DNA of 64,000 nt from Zunongwangia sp. HGR-M22 (GTDB taxonomy: Bacteria; Bacteroidota; Bacteroidia; Flavobacteriales; Flavobacteriaceae): NCBI RefSeq assembly GCF_027594425.1, contig NZ_CP115159.1, positions 674,001 to 738,000 of the forward strand, in the 5' to 3' direction. How positions within the stretch are numbered: the first letter of the stretch is position 1; the number at the start of each line of letters is the position of its first letter. Of the stretch, positions 10,189 through 18,920 are shown piece by piece. The translations under genes were made by a program, and so were the position numbers. The notes below the pieces were generated by a model, which saw only the letters and a program-made list of their open reading frames with translations, ran no database searches and had not been told where the DNA came from.

Positions 10189-10782
10189 TTATTCACGCCA
10201 TTTTTCAATTCTCTGTTCAGCTTCTTTTTCACTACCCCAGCCTTTTAGTTGGATGCTATTATCCTTATCGTAGCTTAGAAACCAAAGTTCTATAATATCT
10301 TTAGCTTCAGGATAATTTTCTAGAAAATCTTTATAGGTTTCTGCTTTAAATATTTGATCTTTTTTAAGTGCTGGCACAGCTATAATTTTATCATCTTCTT
10401 CATTTTCATCGAGCAATTTAAGAATCGCTATCGGTTTAATGGGAACTATAGTACCAGATTGTAAAGATTCACCTAAAATTAAAACATCCAGGGCATCACC
10501 ATCACCTCCTTTTTCTGGATCAGAAAAAGTAGAAGGAATAAAACCATAATTTCCGGGGTAAGGTAGAAATTCTATAAGCCTGTCTATTCCTTCCCGCTGA
10601 TCGGGTAAAAATTTTTGCTGTTCGTGATTGTACTCTATTTTTAAATTTGTACCTGCCGGAATTTCAACTACAGTTTGATAATTGCCATCTTCATTTCTTG
10701 CTGAAAGATTATAATAATCTTTGTTTTTGCAGCTAAAACAAACAATTAAAATGGGTAATATTAGAATTTTTAAATGCTTCAT
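10189..10782 (-). CDS. ppa: Family I inorganic pyrophosphatase, predicted lipoprotein
   Basis: Hydrolyses pyrophosphate to two phosphates. All active-site landmarks of soluble family I enzymes are visible in 197 aa: KIE (48-50), Arg68, YPGNYGF (75-81), DGDALDV with the Asp94/96/99 triad, and Asp125/Asp130/Lys132, whose spacing equals E. coli D97/D102/K104. Unusually for this cytoplasmic family, the protein starts with a lipoprotein signal (hydrophobic 4-17, then Cys18 followed by KN), so it should sit outside the inner membrane. An unknown lipoprotein gene starts just upstream, 9 bases away, suggesting a two-gene operon. Confidence 0.9.
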   Translation of the reverse strand: MKHLKILILPILIVCFSCKNKDYYNLSARNEDGNYQTVVEIPAGTNLKIEYNHEQQKFLPDQREGIDRLIEFLPYPGNYGFIPSTFSDPEKGGDGDALDVLILGESLQSGTIVPIKPIAILKLLDENEEDDKIIAVPALKKDQIFKAETYKDFLENYPEAKDIIELWFLSYDKDNSIQLKGWGSEKEAEQRIEKWRE

Positions 10783-10791
10783 GGATTTGGG

Positions 10792-11352
10792 TTAATCCCA
10801 GTAGATCATAAAGTATTTAAATTTTGCATCATCTGGAATTTGTGAGGATCTAATTTTTGTATCTGTATCGTAACGCAAACTAGAAGGTAATTCTTTCTTA
10901 TCGATCGTTATATAGGCATTAATCTCATCGATAAACACTACTGCCGAGCTAATGGTGTTTTCTATTCTCGAAATTTTATAATTTTCGACAATGTCTTTAA
11001 ATGTACTTGCAGAATTTAAGCCTGCTTTGGTTTTAAATCTGGGATCTAACACTCTTATGTAACCAATAGTGCTGGTGCTGTCAAATTCTTGTGCAGGTTC
11101 TAAATTTAGTAATTCTACTCCTCCTTTTTCAAAAACCTTTATTTCATCTGTAGCTCTTAGTTGCATAGGACCACTTATTTGTTTTACAAGTGAATCTTCT
11201 TTATACAGAGAGTCTAGTTGATTTATCTTGATATCTTTCTTCAATTTCCCCACCTGTGCTGCAGTAATTAAGAACGGATTGTTCTCGTCTTTCTGGCAGG
11301 AAACTAGTAATAAACAAGATAAAATAAATAAGGATAGGATATTTTTTTTCAT
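10792..11352 (-). CDS. Unknown lipoprotein, 186 aa
   Basis: Not recognised as a named family. It begins with a lipoprotein signal peptide (MKKNILSLFILSCLLLVSC; the lipid-bearing Cys is about residue 19, followed by QKDE). The rest is soluble, mixed alpha/beta in character, with a repeated pattern of Lys/Asp and hydrophobic residues and no catalytic motif I can name. Nine bases upstream of the lipoprotein pyrophosphatase and on the same strand, so the two are probably co-expressed and both exposed at the membrane. Function unknown. Confidence 0.75.
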   Translation of the reverse strand: MKKNILSLFILSCLLLVSCQKDENNPFLITAAQVGKLKKDIKINQLDSLYKEDSLVKQISGPMQLRATDEIKVFEKGGVELLNLEPAQEFDSTSTIGYIRVLDPRFKTKAGLNSASTFKDIVENYKISRIENTISSAVVFIDEINAYITIDKKELPSSLRYDTDTKIRSSQIPDDAKFKYFMIYWD

Positions 11353-11528
11353 TTTCAGTAGTAATTGCTATTGTTTAATTTGGCGTAGGTTCGTTAACGC
11401 TTTTAAATAAGATTTGTTATTAAATTAAATCACTTTTCAGTGATATTTAATTGATTTATAATTCTTAAATTTTTTATAAAAGTAAGCAATACCTGCTTAT
11501 TGCAGGAAAGGATTTTTTTAGTATGAGC

Positions 11529-12584
11529 TTATAGTACTGCAGCTTCTAATAATTGTATAGTGCCCAATTTACCATCAATTTCAGCTTCAATTCCGTTTGG
11601 GATCGTACTGTTATTGTCGATGTGACCAATCATTGCTCCACTAAAAGCTGGGATGCCTAAAGGTTTAATGTAATGATCTAAAACTTCTTCTAAAGTTAAG
11701 CTACCGTAACCACTTCCGCCAGGATCACATTCGGTACATTTTCCAAAAACGAAACCTTTAATTTGCTTTAAAACGCCTCCCAATTGAAGTTGGGTCATCA
11801 TTCGGTCTATTGCATAGACTTTTTCGCCCACATCTTCGATATATAAAATTTTGTCACTCCAATCTGAAGGGAAATATTCACTCCCCATAATTCCGGTTAA
11901 TACAGAAAGATTGCCACCTAATAGCCGTCCTTTTGCACTTCCGCTTGCTATGGTGCGAATACGGTTTGAAGTTTGAGTGAGATTATCGCCGATTGATTTT
12001 GGATTTTCTAAAAGCGGATTTTCTTTATTGAATAAAATAGCTTTTAGGTGAGAAACGCTAAAGCTATTCCATGTAGAAACCGCTACTGGAGCATGAAATG
12101 TAACTAATCCTGTTTTCTCGAAAATAGCCGAATGTAAGGCCGTAATATCGCTATATCCAATAAAGATTTTAGGGTTGGCTTCTATTGCGTCGTAATCTAA
12201 AAGTGTTAAAATTCTTGCTGAACCAGAACCACCACGCAATGCAATTATTGCATCTATAGATGGATCTTTAAACATTGCGTTTAATTCACCGGCACGTTCT
12301 TTGTCGGTACCGGCTAAGTGGCCGTATCTGTTTTTTACAAATTTGCCAAACTTCACCTTTAGCCCCATCGCTTCAAAAGATTCTTTGGCGATTTGGTATG
12401 GTTCAGTTTCAAAAATTGCGCTTGCAGGACTTACAATTCCAATAGTGTCACCTTCTTTTAAAGCTTTTGGTTTAATAATTTTTTTCGTGATTTTATTTCC
12501 GGAGAAAGTATTACTCGCATAAGTGGTTAAAGGAAATGCCAGGCTCGTTAATCCAATATTTTGTAGAAATTTTCGTCTTTCCAT
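11529..12584 (-). CDS. S66 family LD-carboxypeptidase (muramoyl-tetrapeptide type), Tat-like signal
   Basis: Serine peptidase that cleaves the L,D bond before the terminal D-Ala of murein tetrapeptides in peptidoglycan recycling. Of 351 aa, the first 25 look like a Tat signal (RRKFLQNIGLTSLAFPL). The N-terminal domain has GDTIGIVSPAS; the nucleophile is in FIGYSDITALH, the Glu in YIEDVGEKVYAIDRM and the His in IGHIDNNSTIPNG, matching the Ser-Glu-His triad of LdcA. Classical LdcA is cytoplasmic, so an exported form is notable. It follows the PBP4-type gene by 15 bases, pairing two murein peptidases. Confidence 0.88.
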   Translation of the reverse strand: MERRKFLQNIGLTSLAFPLTTYASNTFSGNKITKKIIKPKALKEGDTIGIVSPASAIFETEPYQIAKESFEAMGLKVKFGKFVKNRYGHLAGTDKERAGELNAMFKDPSIDAIIALRGGSGSARILTLLDYDAIEANPKIFIGYSDITALHSAIFEKTGLVTFHAPVAVSTWNSFSVSHLKAILFNKENPLLENPKSIGDNLTQTSNRIRTIASGSAKGRLLGGNLSVLTGIMGSEYFPSDWSDKILYIEDVGEKVYAIDRMMTQLQLGGVLKQIKGFVFGKCTECDPGGSGYGSLTLEEVLDHYIKPLGIPAFSGAMIGHIDNNSTIPNGIEAEIDGKLGTIQLLEAAVL

Positions 12585-12599
12585 GGTAGTTGTTAGGTT

Positions 12600-13913
12600 T
12601 TAGTAGTGATCACGAACAGTTTTAAGAACTCTTTCCATTGCTTTTGTAAGTTGCGAATAAGGAACAACGTAATTACTATTCATAAAACTAAAGTATAAAG
12701 TCTTTCCGCTTCTGGTAATTAATAATCCGCTTAAGGAATGATTATTTCTCAGCGATCCAGATTTAGCGTAAATGTAAGGTTTGTTTGCTTTATAGCTATT
12801 TTTGAGGGTACCTGATTCTCCACCTGCAGGTAAGAGCAATTTGAATTTTTCTTCACCTATTTCAGCAGTGATTTTACTAATAAGGGCAATAATACTTCTT
12901 GGAGTAAATAAGTTGTATCGGGTAAGACCAGAGCCGTCGTGCCAATTTATTTTATCTGGCAGGTCATTCACTAAACTTTTTTGTGCATAATTTATGGCAA
13001 TAGAAGTTCTAAGAGTATCAGACAATTTATCTGCGGAAAGTAATAAAAGCTGCTCGGCTATAAAATTGTCACTTTTCTGAAGCATTTTTTTATAAAGACT
13101 ATCGGCCTTATTGCTATAAATTACTTTGTCTAATTGGAGATTTTCAGGAAGCTTCTTTAATATCATCACCTCTTTTCTAATGGTGTCGCTCAAAAGTTTT
13201 GCTGAGGTGATTTCTGAAGTTATAAAAGGAACATTCTGAGTCGAATTTTTCGATCTTTTATATTTTTTAAACTGAAATTTGTTGCTTTTCTCATTGCGAT
13301 AGATATTTTTTCCTAATTCTTTATTTTTTTCAGAATAAACAGAATCGACGAAAATATCAGGGTGAATATTAGGCGAATCTTGGCCCTCTGTAAATTCAAA
13401 CTGAACGGTATTTCCGTAGATAGGGAGCGCATTTCTCTCGGCTGAGTAGCTGCCGTTAAAATCGTCCCATGCCCAACCCGGGCCAAAATGTTCTTCCTTA
13501 AAATTGGATTTCAGGAGGAACAATTTTTTATCAGTTTCCGCAAAAAATCCAAGTATATTTTCATTGCTTAAGTTATCGTAGAATAAACTAGGGTCGCCAG
13601 TTCCTTTAAAGATTAGACTATCACCGTACATAGTATATTTTACAGCCGGTATGGAATCACCAAGTATTTTTAATGCCGTATAAAATGTAAAGAGTTTGGT
13701 ATTAGAAGCCGGTGTGAAATATTTGTCTCCATTTTTATTGAAAATTGTTTCTTTAGTTTCCGGGTCATAAATTACAAGACCAGTAAAACCCTGTTTAAAC
13801 TCTGGGGAGCTTTCAAATATGGTTTCTAAATTTTCGGTTACTTTTTTAGAAGAAGCGCAACTTGTAATTGCTATAGTTATCAGGAAAAGTATGAAAAGGC
13901 TAGTATTTTTCAA
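12600..13913 (-). CDS. dacB: D-alanyl-D-alanine carboxypeptidase/endopeptidase, PBP4 (S13) family lipoprotein
   Basis: Penicillin-binding DD-peptidase that trims or cuts peptide cross-links. 437 aa. A lipoprotein signal ends at Cys19 (ITSCASS). Active-site motifs are in order: SxxK as SNTK (within TPASNTKLFTF, about residue 70), SxN as SDN (QKSDNFIAEQLL), and KSG (YAKSGSLRNNHSLSG). The large insert between SxxK and SxN is typical of class C PBPs. Transcribed with the S66 peptidase. Divergent from queE with 88 bases between them. The gene symbol follows family resemblance, not proven orthology. Confidence 0.88.
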   Translation of the reverse strand: MKNTSLFILFLITIAITSCASSKKVTENLETIFESSPEFKQGFTGLVIYDPETKETIFNKNGDKYFTPASNTKLFTFYTALKILGDSIPAVKYTMYGDSLIFKGTGDPSLFYDNLSNENILGFFAETDKKLFLLKSNFKEEHFGPGWAWDDFNGSYSAERNALPIYGNTVQFEFTEGQDSPNIHPDIFVDSVYSEKNKELGKNIYRNEKSNKFQFKKYKRSKNSTQNVPFITSEITSAKLLSDTIRKEVMILKKLPENLQLDKVIYSNKADSLYKKMLQKSDNFIAEQLLLLSADKLSDTLRTSIAINYAQKSLVNDLPDKINWHDGSGLTRYNLFTPRSIIALISKITAEIGEEKFKLLLPAGGESGTLKNSYKANKPYIYAKSGSLRNNHSLSGLLITRSGKTLYFSFMNSNYVVPYSQLTKAMERVLKTVRDHY

Positions 13914-13961
13914 GTTAGATAAATTTGTCCTGAAAGTAAGAAAGTTTTTTGATAGATCACT

Positions 13962-13995
13962 TTTGCAGCAAATAATATTTGATTCCCTATCTTTG
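13962..13995 (+). promoter_or_regulatory. Bacteroidota-type promoter of queE
   Basis: TTTG (13962-13965), 22 bases, then TATCTTTG (13988-13995), a perfect TAnnTTTG -7 element. Initiation about 6 bases on would fall at or next to the queE ATG at 14002, so the mRNA should be leaderless or nearly so. This also rules out starts upstream of 13995. Confidence 0.7.
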
Positions 13996-14001
13996 CAAGC
14001 T

Positions 14002-14634
14002 ATGATTACAGAAGAAACACAGGAGCTGGTAGACAGAGGGATAATGCTTCCGTTAATGGAAGAATTTTATACCATACAAGGTGAAGGATTTCATAAGGGG
14101 ACAGCTGCTTACTTTATTAGGATTGGTGGTTGTGATGTTGGTTGCCATTGGTGTGATGTAAAAGAAAGCTGGGATGCAGGTTTGCATCCACCAACACATG
14201 TAGGCGAAATTGTAGAAAAAGCTACTAAATTTAGTAAGACAATCGTTATTACAGGAGGAGAGCCGTTAACTTGGGATATGACGACTTTAACTTCTACTCT
14301 TAAAAAGCAAGATTGCCAAATTCATATTGAAACTTCAGGGGCTTATCCGCTTACAGGAATTTGGGATTGGATTTGTCTTTCACCAAAAAAGATAAAATTG
14401 CCTGAGCCAGAAATTTATCCTTTAGCTCACGAGCTTAAAGTAATTATTTTTAATAAGCATGATTTTAAGTTTGCTGAAGAGCAGGCAGCCCAAGTAGGTG
14501 AGAATTGCATATTATATTTGCAACCAGAATGGAGTAATCGTGATAAGGTTATCCCAATGATTGTGGAATATGTAATGAAAAATCCAAAATGGAAGGTGTC
14601 TTTACAAACCCATAAATATTTGAATATACCGTAA
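14002..14634 (+). CDS. queE: QueE, 7-carboxy-7-deazaguanine synthase
   Basis: Radical SAM enzyme that ring-contracts 6-carboxytetrahydropterin to 7-carboxy-7-deazaguanine in queuosine synthesis. 210 aa from the ATG at 14002; the frame is open to 13819 but a good promoter at 13962-13995 and family length argue for 14002. Motifs: FYTIQGEGFHKGTAAYFIR, the cluster site GCDVGCHWCDVK (CX3CX2C), TGGEPL and a C-terminal VSLQTHKYLNIP. GTP cyclohydrolase folE, which supplies the pterin precursor, lies 11 kb away in this window; queC, queD and queF are not here. Confidence 0.93.
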   Translation: MITEETQELVDRGIMLPLMEEFYTIQGEGFHKGTAAYFIRIGGCDVGCHWCDVKESWDAGLHPPTHVGEIVEKATKFSKTIVITGGEPLTWDMTTLTSTLKKQDCQIHIETSGAYPLTGIWDWICLSPKKIKLPEPEIYPLAHELKVIIFNKHDFKFAEEQAAQVGENCILYLQPEWSNRDKVIPMIVEYVMKNPKWKVSLQTHKYLNIP

Positions 14635-14668
14635 TAAAAAAAAGCCTCCAATTGGAGGCTTTTTTTTA
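14635..14668. terminator. Bidirectional terminator between queE and the DUF2911 gene
   Basis: AAGCCTCC-AATT-GGAGGCTT is flanked by runs of A on the left and T on the right, so it can end transcription from both convergent genes. Confidence 0.88.
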
Positions 14669-14683
14669 TTTCAAACTTGTTGT

Positions 14684-15244
14684 TTACTTGGCAACCTTCA
14701 TAGGAACTTTTACATAACTCTTATCCCATCCAATTAATAGGTTTGCACCTTTGGTATCTTCGTCTTTCTCAAAACTTATGGATAGCGCATCTACAGAATT
14801 TTGCATTTGTCTTACTGGGACATTGATTCTTGCAAGATCCATCTCAGAACTGTATTCGTAAGCTCCCCAGGTTAAGGTTTTTTTATTCAGAATAATAGTC
14901 CATTCTTTTTCCTCAGGTATAGAATACAGTGTGTAGGTTCCTGCATCTATTTTAGCACCTGCTATCATTACATCCTTGTAAAAGGTAACCTCGGTAGCTT
15001 CATTTGCTCCCGTTCTCCAAACTTCACCGTATGGGACAAGTTTTCCAAAAACCTCTCTATCTCTACGTTGTGGTCTGCTGTATATTACCCTTGCAATTGG
15101 CTCATTATTGTCGTTACGGTATAAAGCTATATCCATAGGACTAACATCCATTTTTGCAAAGTTGGGTCCTTGCGATTGTGCAGAAAGTGTTGCTGTACCG
15201 CTAAGGCCTATAGCTAAAACGGCCATCATCATTAATTTCTTCAT
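14684..15244 (-). CDS. DUF2911 domain protein, exported
   Basis: 186 aa with a Sec signal peptide (MKKLMMMAVLAIGLSGTATLSAQ). The body matches the Bacteroidota DUF2911 family: VIYSRPQRRDREVFGKLVPYGEVWRTGANEATEVTF, then AGTYTLYSIPEEKEWTIILNK and WGAYEYSSEMDLARINVPV. The function of the family is not established. Gene stands alone, convergent with queE and divergent from gyrB; its upstream side is the structured 427-base gap discussed below. Confidence 0.88.
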   Translation of the reverse strand: MKKLMMMAVLAIGLSGTATLSAQSQGPNFAKMDVSPMDIALYRNDNNEPIARVIYSRPQRRDREVFGKLVPYGEVWRTGANEATEVTFYKDVMIAGAKIDAGTYTLYSIPEEKEWTIILNKKTLTWGAYEYSSEMDLARINVPVRQMQNSVDALSISFEKDEDTKGANLLIGWDKSYVKVPMKVAK

Positions 15245-15473
15245 AATTCTTTTGTCAATTTTGTTTTAAGTAAATATAACAGGTACCTATAATTAGGCTG
15301 TTTATATGTTGTTAAAATTTTTATAAGTTACATTTTTAAAATGATTTAAGAATAATATCAAAAATTGATTGAAATAAAATTTGAATTCAGTAAAATCTAT
15401 TTTAATATGTAATACAACTGATCTTTAATGTTTAATAATTGTAAGTTATAATTCATATTTGTTTTCAAAATAG

Positions 15474-15599
15474 ATACCTCTAAAGATTTTACAATAAACG
15501 TGTGGTTTGTTATGCCCGTGATGCAAGAGAATTTCTCGTGTTGTCATGGGCTTTTTTTGCACAAATTGTTGATAACTTAAAAGGTTTAGAGTCAGGTAT
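15474..15599 (+). ncRNA. Candidate structured RNA, 6S-like rod (hypothesis)
   Basis: Reading the + strand as RNA, ATACC+TCTAAA (15474-15484) can pair with TTTAGA (15585-15590) + GGTAT (15595-15599). Inside is an internal loop of about 16 and 14 bases, then TGTGGTTTGT (15501-15510) pairs, with G-U pairs, to ACAAATTGTT (15561-15570), then GCCCGTGA/TCATGGGC and GAGA/TCTC close the apex. Closing stem, large central bubble and long apical arm are the layout of 6S RNA. The seven-T run inside the 3' side argues for a terminator instead. Base pairs are seen; the RNA identity is speculation. Confidence 0.25.
15514..15558 (+). terminator. Orphan intrinsic terminator-like hairpin upstream of gyrB
   Basis: GCCCGTGA (15514-15521) pairs with TCATGGGC (15544-15551; one G-U), with an inner GAGA/TCTC stem, followed directly by TTTTTTT (15552-15558). 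No + strand gene ends here, so it either ends a small RNA or is a leader/attenuator for gyrB. Confidence 0.5.
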
Positions 15600-15633
15600 T
15601 GGCTATAAAGAAATTAACGTTTTGTTATATTTG
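15599..15633 (+). promoter_or_regulatory. Probable gyrB promoter
   Basis: TATATTTG at 15626-15633 is a perfect TAnnTTTG -7 element. A TTG at 15599-15601 is 24 bases upstream, slightly long for the -33 box. Leader to the gyrB ATG would be about 30 bases. Confidence 0.5.
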
Positions 15634-15665
15634 TTCGTTATTCAAATAGAGACGAATTTAATTAG

Positions 15666-17612
<1,947 letters not shown>

Positions 17613-17621
17613 TGTAAAGAG

Positions 17622-17671
17622 ATATAAAATTAATAAGCCCGGGAGAAATCCCGGGCTTATTAATTTTATAT
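17622..17671. terminator. 22-bp perfect inverted repeat, terminator of gyrB
   Basis: The arm at 17622-17643 (ending AATAAGCCCGGG) is exactly complementary to 17650-17671, with loop AGAAAT. The GC core GCCCGGG is followed by ATTAATTTTAT. Stem is unusually long for an intrinsic terminator and lacks a pure T run. Confidence 0.7.
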
Positions 17672-17795
17672 GATATGAGTATTTTTTTAGAAAGCTAAAA
17701 TATTAAAATTCGTTTTTTTAAGTAGATGTAGTTTGTCGAGATATAGTCTTAAGCTATTTAACCTGTCTTTATTAGTATTCCAATATCATAATTTG

Positions 17796-17803
17796 TATTT
17801 TTG
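17796..17803 (+). promoter_or_regulatory. -7 element of the mdh promoter
   Basis: TATTTTTG matches TAnnTTTG perfectly, 30 bases before the mdh ATG. No convincing TTG at the -33 position. Confidence 0.45.
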
Positions 17804-17832
17804 GGATAGATATTAACCGATAAATTCACAAA

Positions 17833-18759
17833 ATGAAAGTTACAGTAGTAGGAGCTGGTTCTGTAGGTGCTAGCTGCGCTGAATATGTTGCCATAAAAAA
17901 CTTCGCTTCAGAAGTTGTATTATTAGATATTAAAGAAGGATATGCTGAAGGTAAGGCAATGGACCTTATGCAAACTGCTTCTTTAAACAGTTTTGATACT
18001 AAAATAACAGGAAGTACCAACGATTATTCTAAAACCGCCGGAAGTGATGTAGCAGTAATCACCAGTGGTATTCCTAGAAAACCAGGAATGACTCGTGAGG
18101 AGCTTATTGGTATTAACGCAGGTATCGTTAAAGAAGTATCAAGCAATCTTATAAAGCATTCTCCAAATGTGACGCTAATAGTTGTTAGTAACCCAATGGA
18201 TACAATGACATATTTAGTGCACAAAACTACAGGCCTTCCTAAAAATAAAATTATTGGAATGGGCGGTGCTTTAGATAGTGCTCGTTTCAAATATAGATTA
18301 GCCGAAGCTTTAGAAGCTCCAATTTCAGATGTAGATGGAATGGTAATTGGGGGTCACAGTGATACCGGAATGGTGCCACTTACAAGATTAGCAACACGTA
18401 ACAGTATTCCAGTAACTGCATTTCTTTCAGATGATCGTTTAACTCAGGTTGCTGAAGATACTAAAGTTGGTGGTGCTACGCTAACTAAACTATTGGGAAC
18501 TAGTGCTTGGTATGCTCCAGGTGCTGCGGTTTCTGCTTTGGTGCAGGCTATTGCTTGTGATCAAAAGAAAATTTTCCCATGTTCAGCCTATCTTGAAGGA
18601 GAATACGGACTGGAAGATATCGCAATTGGTGTGCCTGCAGTAATTGGTAAAGACGGTTTAGAAAAAATCGTTGAAATCGAATTAAACGATGCAGAAAAAA
18701 CTAAAATAAAAGAAAGCGCAGAAGGTGTGAAAAAGACAAATGGTTTATTAGAATTATAG
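17833..18759 (+). CDS. mdh: Malate dehydrogenase (LDH-like type)
   Basis: NAD-dependent oxidation of malate to oxaloacetate in the TCA cycle. 308 aa. Rossmann loop [10 protein letters not shown] (4-13) with Asp at LLDIKEG; substrate arginines in [12 protein letters not shown], a signature of malate rather than lactate dehydrogenases; VVSNPMD; catalytic His in [14 protein letters not shown]. Stands alone, bounded by the gyrB repeat and its own terminator. Confidence 0.95.
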   Translation: MKVTVVGAGSVGASCAEYVAIKNFASEVVLLDIKEGYAEGKAMDLMQTASLNSFDTKITGSTNDYSKTAGSDVAVITSGIPRKPGMTREELIGINAGIVKEVSSNLIKHSPNVTLIVVSNPMDTMTYLVHKTTGLPKNKIIGMGGALDSARFKYRLAEALEAPISDVDGMVIGGHSDTGMVPLTRLATRNSIPVTAFLSDDRLTQVAEDTKVGGATLTKLLGTSAWYAPGAAVSALVQAIACDQKKIFPCSAYLEGEYGLEDIAIGVPAVIGKDGLEKIVEIELNDAEKTKIKESAEGVKKTNGLLEL

Positions 18760-18782
18760 TTTTATCCCCTTTAAATACAGCT

Positions 18783-18812
18783 AAAAAGCCACATGTTATG
18801 TGGCTTTTTTTT
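18783..18812 (+). terminator. Terminator after mdh
   Basis: AAAAAGCCACA / TGTGGCTTTTT with loop TGTTA and a following T run. Confidence 0.85.
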
Positions 18813-18846
18813 ATGTTTAAAAGTTAAAATTTTCAAAAAGAATTTA

Positions 18847-18877
18847 TTGGGATTTCAGTATTGAAACGCTATATTTG
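18847..18877 (+). promoter_or_regulatory. Promoter of secDF
   Basis: TTG (18847-18849), 20-base spacer, TATATTTG (18870-18877). Leader to the ATG at 18921 about 37 bases. Confidence 0.7.
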
Positions 18878-18920
18878 TCCGTTTTTAAAAAACAGCTATT
18901 TAATTATAATTTGAGGAATA

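Noticed and set aside
11430-11520. Small hairpins (ATCACT/AGTGAT and CCTGC/GCAGG) as terminators
   Set aside because: Neither has a U run in the direction of the adjacent leftward gene; stems are only 5-6 bp.
13819-14001. Longer N-terminus for QueE
   Set aside because: The stretch overlaps the start of the divergent dacB gene and the queE promoter, and exceeds family length.
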